Notes: generated by a model not told the origin, from the letters alone. Positions 1 through 7,673 are shown, numbered from the stretch's first letter. The stretch is 17,223 nt of DNA from Candidatus Saccharimonadota bacterium (GCA_017515125.1 JAFWHP010000025.1:1-17223), one strand, 5' to 3'. Made by a program: numbers and translations.

Positions 1-30
1 GTGTAGCTTGAACCTTTAGAAAGGTTGGTG

Positions 31-555
31 ATGAAAATGCCAAAAAATTCAACATTAGAATCGTTGCTGAAGGAGTACCAAAAAACAGAAGCACTCGCAA
101 ATGAGGCCTATAAAAAAGTACTCTCCGCTCTCGAAGAAAGACGTAGTGCCCGCGAAAGCCTTAATCAAAAGTTCGTTCAAAAGAACCAATACAAAGCCCG
201 CTACCGTACCATATGGGGCGCGTACGCTCGCTTACGCAGTTATAATAACTACCGTATCGACGCCTTGCATCAAGAAGCGAAATACGCCAATGATGCCCGA
301 CATGCCGAAATTGAAAAGGAACTTAAAGAATTATCACTCGAAATCCGTCAAGCCGGATTAGAAGCCAAGCTTCGTGCTCCAAGAAGCAAAGTGTCTGACT
401 ACGACTACGCCCAATCTCGCTATCGTTTAGCCAGAAGTAAGCACGAGAAAGCCAAAAAGGAATACGCACGCCTTCGAAAAATCTGCGACCATTACGAAAA
501 ACTCTACCTTCAGGCCAAATCGGTCTATTCCATTGACGGCGATCAAAACTCATAA
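31..555 (+). CDS. Coiled-coil protein of unknown function
   Basis: About 174 residues, highly charged and rich in Ala, Lys, Glu, Arg and Tyr, with heptad-like helical stretches over almost its whole length. No signal peptide, membrane segment or catalytic motif is visible. I chose the ATG at 31 because AAGG (21-24) lies 6 bases before it; TTG at 25, GTG at 28 and ATG at 37 are in-frame alternatives. The ribosome-binding site sits inside a small palindrome (11-26). The gene is followed by a strong terminator and then by the convergent rny gene, so it is the last gene of its transcript. I do not recognise a family. A structural or scaffolding coiled coil is the most that can be inferred. Confidence 0.7.
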   Translation: MKMPKNSTLESLLKEYQKTEALANEAYKKVLSALEERRSARESLNQKFVQKNQYKARYRTIWGAYARLRSYNNYRIDALHQEAKYANDARHAEIEKELKELSLEIRQAGLEAKLRAPRSKVSDYDYAQSRYRLARSKHEKAKKEYARLRKICDHYEKLYLQAKSVYSIDGDQNS

Positions 556-571
556 CCAAGCCAACCAGCCT

Positions 572-597
572 AAAGCCGACTATCTAGTCGGCTTTTT
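572..597 (+). terminator. Rho-independent terminator after the coiled-coil gene
   Basis: AAGCCGAC (573-580) pairs perfectly with GTCGGCTT (587-594) around the loop TATCTA and runs into a T-tract. It lies 17 bases after the stop at 553-555. Confidence 0.9.
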
Positions 598-600
598 ATC

Positions 601-788
601 ATACAAATAACGAAGTTAGCGTGGATACTTCGCAAGGCACGAACGAGCGACAGACCAAAAAACGCAAGATAAACTAACTAGTAGAAATGCATAGCAAGGC
701 AAGAGCGGAACGAAACGCACTAAGCGTACGCTGATCGAGTAGCGCACCTCTAAACAGAGCTAGGTGTCCTAACAGTTAGTTTCTCAAG
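601..788. other. Structured non-coding interval between convergent genes
   Basis: No credible ORF. It holds a hairpin CGAAGT(611-616)/ACTTCG(627-632), a direct repeat GCAAGGCA at 632-639 and 694-701, a palindrome AGCGTACGCT near 723-732, and a 9-bp inverted repeat AAACTAACT(671-679)/AGTTAGTTT(774-782) that brackets the last 110 bases. The inverted repeat begins just past the rny stop codon, so on the minus strand it would fold in the rny 3' untranslated region. It may be a small RNA, a processed 3' end, or decayed repeat DNA. Confidence 0.35.
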
Positions 789-2306
789 TTATTTGGCGTA
801 CTCAACCGCCCTCGTCTCCCTAATCACATTAACCTTAATAACCCCCGGATAACTCATCGTCGCTTCTATCTTATTTGCAATATCTCGCGCCAGCTTCAAG
901 GCCGACAAATCATCAATCTGCTTAGGTTCTACTATTACTCGAATCTCCCGTCCTGCCGAAATTGCATAGGCCTTATCAATCCCCGGGAACGAAGTTGCAA
1001 TATTTTCAAGATCTCGCATCCGTTCCGCAAAATTCTCCGCCGATATGTTTCGCGCACCCGGTCGCGCCGCACTCATAGCATCACAAATCTTTACAATAAT
1101 CGCCTCCGGTGTTGTTGGCTCAATATCGTCATGATGAGCCGCAATCGCATGCACAATCGCCTCGCTCATACCATACTTCTTCGCAAGCTCCGCTCCAATA
1201 TCCGCATGCTTCCCTTCAATCTTATGCGTTACCGCTTTCCCCATATCATGAAGCAACGCCGCCGTTTTTGCGATCCGTTTGTCTGCCCCAATCTCTTCCG
1301 CAATCATCCCCGCAACATGCGCCATCTCAATTGAATGGAGCAAAACATTCTGCCCATATGAAGTCCTAAATTTGAGCTCGCCTAGTAAATGCAATATCTC
1401 ACGCGGAATCCCCACCACCCCAACTTCTCTCGCCGCATCTTCACCAGCTCGCACCACTTCCTTTTCAATCTCTCGTTCTGCCTTCGCTACCGCTTCCTCT
1501 ATCGAAGATGGGTTAATACGTCCATCTTTCATCAAACGCTCCAATGCATATCTCGCTACTTGTCGTCGAATCGGATCGAAAGAAGACAGAACAATCATCC
1601 CTGGCGTATCATCAACTAGAATATCCACTCCGGTCGCTCTCTGCAAAGCCTGAATATTGCGTCCTTCTTTCCCAATAATTCGCCCCTTCAGATCGTCATC
1701 CGGCAATTTTAGTGCCGTCACAGTCCTATCCGCCGTTACCTCCGAAGACATTCGCTCCATCGCAGTGAGCAACAAGGCTTGCGCCGTTTCGTCTATATCA
1801 TGCTTGATTTCTTTCTGTTCTTTCGCAATCAAACCAACCAAATCTTGCTTAATGTCATTCTCTGTCATCTTCATCAATTTCTCACGCGCCTCAAGCTTCG
1901 AAAGACCAGCAATCTTCTCCAGTTTTTCATGCTGCTTAGCTCGAATCGCTTTCACTTCGCCTTTCAATTCATCTAGCTCTTTCTCTTCTCGCCCCAATTT
2001 TTCAGTTTTCTTCTCGAGTTGATCAAGCTTTGCATCCAATGTTGCTTCTCTCTCAGAGAGTCGATTCTCCGTCCGTCGCCATTCTTTGCGGCGTTCGTTC
2101 TCTTCCTCTTGATTTTTCTCCGTTACCTTTGACGCTTCTTTTTTCGCTGAAAGCACAATATCCTGTGCCTCTCTTTTGGCCTTACGCACCAAATCATCCG
2201 CTTTTTCTTTTCCACCCCTCTCATTACTTTTATTGTACGCAAAAACCCCTCCCGCTCCAGCAGCAATCCCTACCACAGCGGCAATTATCGGAATCACAAT
2301 TTCCAT
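789..2306 (-). CDS. rny: Ribonuclease Y
   Basis: Membrane-anchored endoribonuclease that starts bulk mRNA decay; its homologues organise an RNA-degrading complex at the membrane. The 505 residues show the full family layout: an N-terminal membrane helix (about 3-23), a long charged coiled coil (about 30-185), a KH RNA-binding domain with the GRIIGKEGRN motif (208-217), and an HD hydrolase domain with the metal-binding HD pair at 353-354 in LLHDMGK, preceded by LLHSIEMAH (322-330) and followed by AHHDD (390-394). Length is normal for the family. Start ATG at 2306 has AGAAAGG upstream on the minus strand. Its leader is about 80 bases long and carries an 8-bp hairpin (2330-2353). It is convergent with the upstream coiled-coil gene and divergent from the small gene at 2534. 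Identification is very secure. Confidence 0.97.
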   Translation of the reverse strand: MEIVIPIIAAVVGIAAGAGGVFAYNKSNERGGKEKADDLVRKAKREAQDIVLSAKKEASKVTEKNQEEENERRKEWRRTENRLSEREATLDAKLDQLEKKTEKLGREEKELDELKGEVKAIRAKQHEKLEKIAGLSKLEAREKLMKMTENDIKQDLVGLIAKEQKEIKHDIDETAQALLLTAMERMSSEVTADRTVTALKLPDDDLKGRIIGKEGRNIQALQRATGVDILVDDTPGMIVLSSFDPIRRQVARYALERLMKDGRINPSSIEEAVAKAEREIEKEVVRAGEDAAREVGVVGIPREILHLLGELKFRTSYGQNVLLHSIEMAHVAGMIAEEIGADKRIAKTAALLHDMGKAVTHKIEGKHADIGAELAKKYGMSEAIVHAIAAHHDDIEPTTPEAIIVKICDAMSAARPGARNISAENFAERMRDLENIATSFPGIDKAYAISAGREIRVIVEPKQIDDLSALKLARDIANKIEATMSYPGVIKVNVIRETRAVEYAK

Positions 2307-2329
2307 AAATTACCTTTCTAATTGTTTTT

Positions 2330-2353
2330 GTTGATATTTTTCTCTATATCAAC
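2330..2353 (-). promoter_or_regulatory. Stem-loop in the rny 5' leader
   Basis: GTTGATAT (2330-2337) and ATATCAAC (2346-2353) form a perfect 8-bp stem with an 8-base loop, entirely inside the predicted rny leader and ending about 24 bases before the start codon. A role in control of rny is inference. Confidence 0.4.
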
Positions 2354-2393
2354 GGGTTAACAAATAACATCAAATTATAATATTCCACTCTCA

Positions 2394-2422
2394 ATTATAC
2401 CACATTTTTCCTTCATAACCAA
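2394..2422 (-). promoter_or_regulatory. Probable rny promoter
   Basis: On the minus strand TTGGTT (2417-2422), a 17-base spacer, and an extended -10 TGGTATAAT (TATAAT at 2394-2399). The predicted start near 2387 gives a leader of roughly 80 bases. Confidence 0.55.
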
Positions 2423-2481
2423 CTCAAAAACGCTTAAGATACTGACCTCGAAATCACCAACTCAGTTCTAAGCTCACAAAC

Positions 2482-2510
2482 TTGCATTTTTTGTCAAACT
2501 GCGCTACACT
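2482..2510 (+). promoter_or_regulatory. Weak candidate promoter for the 72-residue gene
   Basis: TTGCAT (2482-2487), 17 bases, TACACT (2505-2510). The match to consensus is poor, but spacing is right and the start codon is 24 bases downstream with GGAGGT between. Confidence 0.25.
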
Positions 2511-2533
2511 TGTTTAAATTAAATGGAGGTAAA

Positions 2534-2752
2534 ATGGGGTATTTAGAAGAAATGTTATTAAAAGAGGGGCTTATTTATCACAATCCAGATGGTAGCTGCG
2601 CGTATATTGAAGGAAGCATCCTTTCCAATTCACTAGTCGTCAGAAACTCCTCCGGCTGGGTCACTCATCGTATCGAACGCTCCTCAAACGGCGTCGATTT
2701 AATTGTCCGTAATATTTCTACCGGCTTAGTCGAAACAAGAGTTCGCGCGTAA
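2534..2752 (+). CDS. Small beta-repeat protein of unknown function
   Basis: 72 residues from the ATG at 2534, chosen because GGAGGT (2525-2530) lies just before it; a TTG at 2510 is in frame but has no such site. The protein looks like three copies of a 15-residue unit of period about 21: LIYHNPDGSCAYIEG (13-27), LVVRNSSGWVTHRIE (34-48) and LIVRNISTGLVETRV (56-70). Each is a beta strand, an Asn plus turn, and a second strand, so a small all-beta fold is likely. No signal peptide or membrane helix. It is transcribed alone, between the divergent rny and the convergent dnaJ. Function unknown. Confidence 0.7.
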   Translation: MGYLEEMLLKEGLIYHNPDGSCAYIEGSILSNSLVVRNSSGWVTHRIERSSNGVDLIVRNISTGLVETRVRA

Positions 2753-2784
2753 ACGTAAAACAAACATTAAGCGAAATAACAACA

Positions 2785-3708
2785 CTATCGCCAAAATCCG
2801 CGTTTTTTCGAATTTCTAAATTCTTCAAGTAGTTCTTTTTGTTTTCGTGATAAATTCTTCGGCGTTTCAACTATTACCGTTACAATATGCGGCCCCCTAT
2901 CGCCATCCGCTCGGAATGGCACTCCATGTCCAGATAATTTAAACGGCGTTCCCGACTGCGTTCCCGCTGGCACCTTCATAGTCACCACGCCATCAACCGT
3001 TTCCACGTCAATCTCACATCCAAGCGCCGCATCCACCATGTCAATATGTTGCTCCGACAATATAATCGCGCCTTCCCTCGTCAAATGCTTGTGTGGTTTC
3101 ACCCGTATCCGTACATACAAATCCCCAGGCTCCCCTCCGCCTTCGGGCGCCGGCCCGCCTTTACCTTTTAATCGAATCGACATCCCGTCATCTATTCCAG
3201 CCGGTATTTTTACCTTCAAACTTTTTCCATCTACCGTAACACTCTCTGTGGTTCCAAATATTGCTTCTTCGAAAGTTAATGTCACAGTAGTCTGATAATC
3301 CGCTCCCCGTCGCGTTCTTCTAGCCCCTCCAGTTCCAAAACCGAATAAGCTTCCTAGTATATCGTCAAACGCTCCACCGCCCCCAAAATCGAAATTAAAA
3401 GTCTGTCCATTGAAATTGAAACTCCCGCCCTGTCCGAATGGGTTGCCAGCAGCACCGCCAAATGGATTTCCGCCAGCTCCCCCAACCCCGGCATGCCCAA
3501 ACTGATCATAGCGCGCTCTTTTCTGCTTATCGGATAATACGTCATGAGCTTCATTTATTTCTTTAAACTTCGCTTCCGCTTCCTTATCTCCTGGATTTTT
3601 ATCAGGATGATACTTAACCGCTAATTTTCGATAAGCTTTTTTTATTTCGTCGTCAGACGCATTTTTTGATACGCCCAGTATTTCGTAATAATCTCGTTTT
3701 TCCGCCAT
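2785..3708 (-). CDS. dnaJ: DnaJ-family co-chaperone, type II (CbpA-like)
   Basis: Hsp40 partner of DnaK: it delivers unfolded clients and stimulates DnaK ATP hydrolysis. About 307 residues. The J domain (about 5-70) has the essential HPD at 34-36 in [11 protein letters not shown] Gly/Phe-rich linker (about 74-130) and two C-terminal beta substrate-binding domains follow, with conserved [12 protein letters not shown] and GHGVPF segments. The four CXXCXGXG zinc repeats of classical DnaJ are absent, so this is the CbpA/DnaJB type. I start it at ATG 3708 rather than GTG 3735, because the GTG lies inside the CIRCE operator and upstream of the -10 box. No Shine-Dalgarno is present; the predicted transcript begins about 3 bases before the ATG, making it almost leaderless. 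Control by the HrcA heat-shock repressor is likely. Confidence 0.93.
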   Translation of the reverse strand: MAEKRDYYEILGVSKNASDDEIKKAYRKLAVKYHPDKNPGDKEAEAKFKEINEAHDVLSDKQKRARYDQFGHAGVGGAGGNPFGGAAGNPFGQGGSFNFNGQTFNFDFGGGGAFDDILGSLFGFGTGGARRTRRGADYQTTVTLTFEEAIFGTTESVTVDGKSLKVKIPAGIDDGMSIRLKGKGGPAPEGGGEPGDLYVRIRVKPHKHLTREGAIILSEQHIDMVDAALGCEIDVETVDGVVTMKVPAGTQSGTPFKLSGHGVPFRADGDRGPHIVTVIVETPKNLSRKQKELLEEFRNSKKRGFWR

Positions 3709-3717
3709 AATAGAACC

Positions 3718-3746
3718 ATTATACTCCACTGGCACTCATTATGCAA
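3718..3746 (-). promoter_or_regulatory. dnaJ promoter
   Basis: On the minus strand TTGCAT (3741-3746), exactly 17 bases, and a perfect TATAAT (3718-3723). The predicted start near 3711 is only 3 bases from the ATG. Confidence 0.7.
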
Positions 3747-3755
3747 GAGTGCCAA
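3729..3755. promoter_or_regulatory. CIRCE operator (HrcA binding site) at dnaJ
   Basis: CTGGCACTC, a 9-base spacer, then GAGTGCCAA: the classical CIRCE plan TTAGCACTC-N9-GAGTGCTAA with symmetrical A-to-G and T-to-C changes that keep the arms complementary (8 bp perfect). It covers the -35 box and most of the spacer, where a bound repressor would block RNA polymerase. Confidence 0.87.
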
Positions 3756-3837
3756 ACACCCGCCCCAAAACTCCCATAGCTGCACGCTAACCCACAGCAA
3801 TAAGCAATAAACGCCGCCGAATTCAATTCGCCATCAA

Positions 3838-5667
3838 TTATCGTTTCTTTGCGTTCGGATTCGTAGTAATCAAGCCTTCTTCCGTCTCCGATGCAATAAT
3901 CTGAATATGCACGTGATTTTGCCCCGCAAAGAACAATCCCTGTCCTACTGGGAAATTCGACAATCTCCGCTTTTCTTCTTCTGTCAGTTTAAATACATCC
4001 GACAAGACGTCGACCGCCGAAACCGACTGTTTCAAAAGAATCTGCATCGACGAGTTACCGACAATCGCTCGTCCCATTTTCGAACCCATGAAATCTTCCA
4101 CGTCCTGCGTAATCGTCGTAAGCCCAAGATAGTATTTTCTCGCCCGTTTTGCCAGTGAGAACAAGAAATTCGCCGAATCCTCATGTTGCATTAACTGCCA
4201 AGCCTCATCCACAATTAGCAGTCGCTTCTTCTGCTCCGCCCTTACAATGTTCCAAATATGCGAAAGAACAATATACATTGCTACCGGCCTAAGCTCATCT
4301 TCAAGATCCCGAATATTGAATACCACCATCTGGTTATTAATATCAATATTGGATTGTTGCGAGAAAATCCCCGCAAAAGTACCTGTCGTATATTTACGCA
4401 GTCTCTGCGCCAAAGCCGGCCCCGATCCACCCATATGCAGTAAAGTATCATATAAATTCGCAATTGTCGGCGGCGTAGATTGATGCGTTAAAGGATCAGA
4501 AGTAATTCCCATCCTCGCATAAGTATCAATCAAAGCCTGATCTAAATCAGCTTCCTCCGCAGCCGACAAAGCCGGCATGACTTGGCCACCTACCGCCTGG
4601 CTTCCACCCAGCATCAATCGGAAAAGTCCGTGCAATGTTACGAGATTCGCCCTTAGAGCATCATTCGCATCCTCCGAATCAACCACTTTCGGTAAATCAA
4701 ACGGATTAATTCTTACGTCCGAATTCAAAGACAACCTTATATAAGTTCCACCCACCGCATCACAAAGCTTCTGATATTCATTTTCTGGGTCAATAATCAA
4801 TATTTCTGCCCCGATCATCATAGACCGCAGCGCCTCTAATTTAACCGTAAACGATTTACCGGCACCCGACTTCGCAAATACCACCATATTCGCATTCTCA
4901 AGCGTAAACCTATCAAAAATCACCAACCCATTATTGTGCATATTAACGCCGTACAATATTCCCCGGTCCTGTGTCAAATCCGCCGAAGTAAACGGGAATG
5001 ATGTCGAAATAGCCCCAGTGTCCATGTTTCTTCGAATCTGTAATTGATCATTACAAAGTGGCATAATCGAATTAAGCCCCTGCTCCTGCTGCGAATTTGC
5101 CACCTTTGAAAACACCATTTGCTGCCCAAAAATCGTTTCTACTTTCTGCTGCACAAACTTCATTTCCTCTAAAGAATCTGTCCACAGTGTTACATAAAGC
5201 CCAAAACGGAAAAATCTCTCCGCCCCAACCTGCAATTGATCTCGCAATTCCTCCGCATCATTAATTGCAGCTTCCAATTCCGGATCACGCACTTTTCCTT
5301 TTTCTACATTTAAATTCATTGAAGCTTCAAGCTGAGTCACTTTAGTACGCAGATTTTTCATTACCACTGCCGACTCGACCGGATAAATATACATAGAAAT
5401 ATCTAACACTTCATCCATGTTAATAATCGAAGACATCCATCCAGTGTAAAGCGTCCTCGGATAACCATAAACATAAATCGTTCGCCCATACTTATTCCCC
5501 AACCTAAAATGGTCGGAATGAATCTCGATTGCCGAAGGCGAAATCAAATCCCTTAAAGTATTTGTACCTTGTTCAAAAGCTTGCTGTATTTCCGCCGCTT
5601 CCCTCGCCTCATTCTCTGCCGCTATCTCTGCCGCAGTTAACTGCTTCTTTTTCTTCCTCCTACCCAT
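3838..5667 (-). CDS. virB4: VirB4-family T4SS ATPase (C-terminal, catalytic half)
   Basis: Cytoplasmic AAA-like ATPase that powers type IV secretion and pilus assembly. 609 residues. After a basic start (GRRKKKKQL) and a partly helical N-terminal domain, the ATPase has Walker A AKSGAGKS (265-272), the family segment IIDPENEY (291-298), Walker B LLIVDEAW (483-490) and the distal ITQDVEDF (519-526). Start ATG 5667 is preceded by AAAGGAG and overlaps the stop of the upstream gene by 8 bases (5660-5667), so the two are translationally coupled. Classical VirB4 is a single protein of roughly 800 residues; here much of the usual N-terminal domain seems to sit in the separate upstream gene. It is the last gene of the virB6-prgI-virB4N-virB4C operon. 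Family assignment is secure; the substrate is not. Confidence 0.94.
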   Translation of the reverse strand: MGRRKKKKQLTAAEIAAENEAREAAEIQQAFEQGTNTLRDLISPSAIEIHSDHFRLGNKYGRTIYVYGYPRTLYTGWMSSIINMDEVLDISMYIYPVESAVVMKNLRTKVTQLEASMNLNVEKGKVRDPELEAAINDAEELRDQLQVGAERFFRFGLYVTLWTDSLEEMKFVQQKVETIFGQQMVFSKVANSQQEQGLNSIMPLCNDQLQIRRNMDTGAISTSFPFTSADLTQDRGILYGVNMHNNGLVIFDRFTLENANMVVFAKSGAGKSFTVKLEALRSMMIGAEILIIDPENEYQKLCDAVGGTYIRLSLNSDVRINPFDLPKVVDSEDANDALRANLVTLHGLFRLMLGGSQAVGGQVMPALSAAEEADLDQALIDTYARMGITSDPLTHQSTPPTIANLYDTLLHMGGSGPALAQRLRKYTTGTFAGIFSQQSNIDINNQMVVFNIRDLEDELRPVAMYIVLSHIWNIVRAEQKKRLLIVDEAWQLMQHEDSANFLFSLAKRARKYYLGLTTITQDVEDFMGSKMGRAIVGNSSMQILLKQSVSAVDVLSDVFKLTEEEKRRLSNFPVGQGLFFAGQNHVHIQIIASETEEGLITTNPNAKKR

Positions 5668-6772
5668 TATTAGGCTCCTTTCCCTTTCCTTTCGTCACGT
5701 ACATAGTTGCAACCTTCGAAAAATCCACCAACGGTTCTCTTACCGCCGTATCTGGATTATTGAAATTATAATAAAGCTCCGCCAGCTCCCGGGTATTAAG
5801 TCGCACCGAATGAATACCGATTTGAAACAAACCAGACGTCACAGTATCAACTCTGTTCGTGAGTTCAGTCAAAGCCTTGTCATAAGTCGCTCTATCAATC
5901 CGCGTTACTACCGGCCCCTTCGACTTCGAAAAAGTCTTAAAGAAATTCTTCGTTTCCTGCAATGATTTTTCCATTTCCGCTGAAGGATAATACGGAATCA
6001 CAATGAAGAATGACTTATCCATGATATTTGCCTCTTGCGATAAAATATCAATAAAGTTAATATAATCATCCATCAAAACTCCAAGCAACATATTATCATT
6101 ATTCCGTCGAATCTCCGATAAACGCTCAAGATACGGCCCAATATCCACTCTCTGCGACCGAATCAAAATTTGTGTCGTAAATTTCAAAGAATTCAAAAAA
6201 TTCTGGTATGAATACTCGACCCCTTCTCGTTCCATTTCCGACATCAAGTCAAAGTTAATCGACTTACAAGCCACAACCGCTCTAAACGACCCGTCCTTCA
6301 TAATCACTACATTGTCTCGTAGCTCCGAAATCAAAAGAGTTGATTGTGTCGAATTCGGCGAATCGTGCCTAGCTGGCACAACCGGCTGCCGACTCGCCGC
6401 CACCGCCGCCGCCCCGATACTTGCGTTCTTAGCTTTTTTCTTATCTTCAACAGCAGGCTGCGCAACGACAGGTTGACCAGGCATCATTACTTGAGGTTGC
6501 CCCGGCATACCTTGTCCAGGAACCGCCTGCCCTGATGCTTGTACATTTTGCATCTGAGGCTGCCCAGGCATCATCACTTGTGGTTGCATGGCTCCAGGCT
6601 GCGGCATTGGCATTGGATTTTGCACCGGCTGCCCAGGCATCATAATCTGTGGCTGAGCCCCCGGCATTTGCACGCCAACTGCCCCCTGGACCCCCGGAAC
6701 CTGTCCGGTCATTTGCGGTTGCATTGGTACACCATTATTAATTACATTCGGATTATTCTGTTCTGGATTCAT
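5660..6772 (-). CDS. T4SS protein matching the VirB4/TraC N-terminal domain, with a P/Q/M-rich leader
   Basis: 370 residues. Residues 1-105 are low-complexity Pro/Gln/Met/Gly with three copies of a PQ(I/V)MMPGQP unit; a short Lys/Ala linker follows (about 110-135). Residues 140-350 form a folded alpha/beta region resembling the N-terminal domain of VirB4/TraC ATPases (ISELRDNVVIMKDGSFRAVV, then an NFLNSL helix and FFIVIPYYPS). There is no Walker motif, so it is not an ATPase alone. It begins 10 bases after prgI, without a visible Shine-Dalgarno, and its stop overlaps virB4C by 8 bases. I infer that it binds VirB4C to rebuild a complete VirB4. The P/Q/M leader may be a flexible tether. The family call is from pattern recognition. 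Confidence 0.75.
   Translation of the reverse strand: MNPEQNNPNVINNGVPMQPQMTGQVPGVQGAVGVQMPGAQPQIMMPGQPVQNPMPMPQPGAMQPQVMMPGQPQMQNVQASGQAVPGQGMPGQPQVMMPGQPVVAQPAVEDKKKAKNASIGAAAVAASRQPVVPARHDSPNSTQSTLLISELRDNVVIMKDGSFRAVVACKSINFDLMSEMEREGVEYSYQNFLNSLKFTTQILIRSQRVDIGPYLERLSEIRRNNDNMLLGVLMDDYINFIDILSQEANIMDKSFFIVIPYYPSAEMEKSLQETKNFFKTFSKSKGPVVTRIDRATYDKALTELTNRVDTVTSGLFQIGIHSVRLNTRELAELYYNFNNPDTAVREPLVDFSKVATMYVTKGKGKEPNNG
6477..6655 (-). repeat. Degenerate in-frame repeats coding PQxMMPGQP
   Basis: Three related ~24-base units at about 6477-6500, 6564-6587 and 6633-6655, sharing CCAGGCATCAT and a following CTTGnGGTTGC-like part. They encode the repeated MMPGQP motif of the leader of the VirB4 N-terminal protein and could expand or shrink by slippage or recombination. 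Confidence 0.65.
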
Positions 6773-6782
6773 AATTCAAGTT

Positions 6783-7667
6783 TTAGTGTAGAGATACAAA
6801 GACCTCACCTTCATCCCTTTCCTTTAATCTATTTGCTTCCTTCGAAATCGTCGCAATCGAAAAATCAGGATTATTCGCTAATTCAATTATACTAGGTTTT
6901 GCCTTCATTTGTCCACCATTCGACATCTGATTTTGCGGCTTTTCCATTTCTACCCTATTCGAGCTAATCGGTTGCACATTCTCCATTCCGCCGTTAAACC
7001 CGGCAGACACAATCTCAGAACCTGCAACACTTCCATTCGAACCACCTTGAATCGTCGCCCCACCAACCTGTTCCACTTTCGCAATTTCCTCTCGCATCTC
7101 CTGCATAACCTTCGCCCGCTGTTCATTTTCATCTCTCGCAATTGTATTCTCCAAATTTTGAAAATGATTAGTTTCAAACATATCACTCGTATTATTCGCC
7201 TCAAGAATCAAATCGTCATTCACTCTTTTCGCCCCCAGTCCTTTAATCGCATATCCCTCCGTATCAACGATATCCGCAAGAAATGACAACCTGTGCGTTG
7301 CTTCCTCGCCCGTAATATCTCGGATTCTCGATTCTTCCTCCGGCTTCTTTTTCGGCGCAATTATCTCAATCGCCGTATCTTGCTGCCCCGTCATCCAACG
7401 CCTAGTTCGTGGCTTCAAATAAAAGGAAACTATTGCCGCCAAATATGTCTCCATCGGCTGATCCTTCTTTAAAGGCAACGCCAATGCGCCAAGCAACAAA
7501 ACAAATGGCAGCGGAATAATCGCTAGCAACGGAAATATCTGAAAGAAAGCCACCGCAAGCGCAATCAGCCCACCAGCTACTAAAAGATACACAAACTGCC
7601 GGAAATTAAACGGCCCGAGCAGCTTATCATCCGCCTCAACATCCTGAGGAACCTTATATTGTGCCAT
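6783..7667 (-). CDS. prgI: PrgI-family T4SS membrane protein with a long C-terminal tail
   Basis: 294 residues from ATG 7667. The first ~90 match the PrgI family of Gram-positive and CPR T4SSs, the VirB3-like small inner-membrane partner of VirB4: MAQYKVPQDV start, FNFRQFVYLL, then two adjacent membrane helices (about 24-44 and 46-66) and a basic YLKPRTRRW stretch. The remaining ~200 residues are hydrophilic, Glu/Asn/Met-rich and probably cytoplasmic, unlike the short family norm. I place the start at 7667 because TGTTATAAT (7674-7682) puts the predicted transcript start on the A of this ATG; the longer reading from 7685 would lie upstream of it. No Shine-Dalgarno is seen. It lies 26 bases after virB6 and 10 before the VirB4 N-terminal gene, so it can also be read from the virB6 promoter. 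Confidence 0.85.
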   Translation of the reverse strand: MAQYKVPQDVEADDKLLGPFNFRQFVYLLVAGGLIALAVAFFQIFPLLAIIPLPFVLLLGALALPLKKDQPMETYLAAIVSFYLKPRTRRWMTGQQDTAIEIIAPKKKPEEESRIRDITGEEATHRLSFLADIVDTEGYAIKGLGAKRVNDDLILEANNTSDMFETNHFQNLENTIARDENEQRAKVMQEMREEIAKVEQVGGATIQGGSNGSVAGSEIVSAGFNGGMENVQPISSNRVEMEKPQNQMSNGGQMKAKPSIIELANNPDFSIATISKEANRLKERDEGEVFVSLH

Positions 7668-7673
7668 GTATCT

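Noticed and set aside
1109..2308. Several plus-strand ORFs of 65-124 residues
   Set aside because: All lie opposite rny, whose frame is fully conserved across 505 residues.
3708..3735. Longer DnaJ start at GTG 3735
   Set aside because: It lies within the CIRCE operator and upstream of the -10 box, so it would not be in the mRNA.
5660..5667. VirB4 split as a sequencing error or frameshift
   Set aside because: The downstream gene has its own ATG and a strong AAAGGAG at good spacing, and the overlap is typical of coupled genes. A missing base would not create these.
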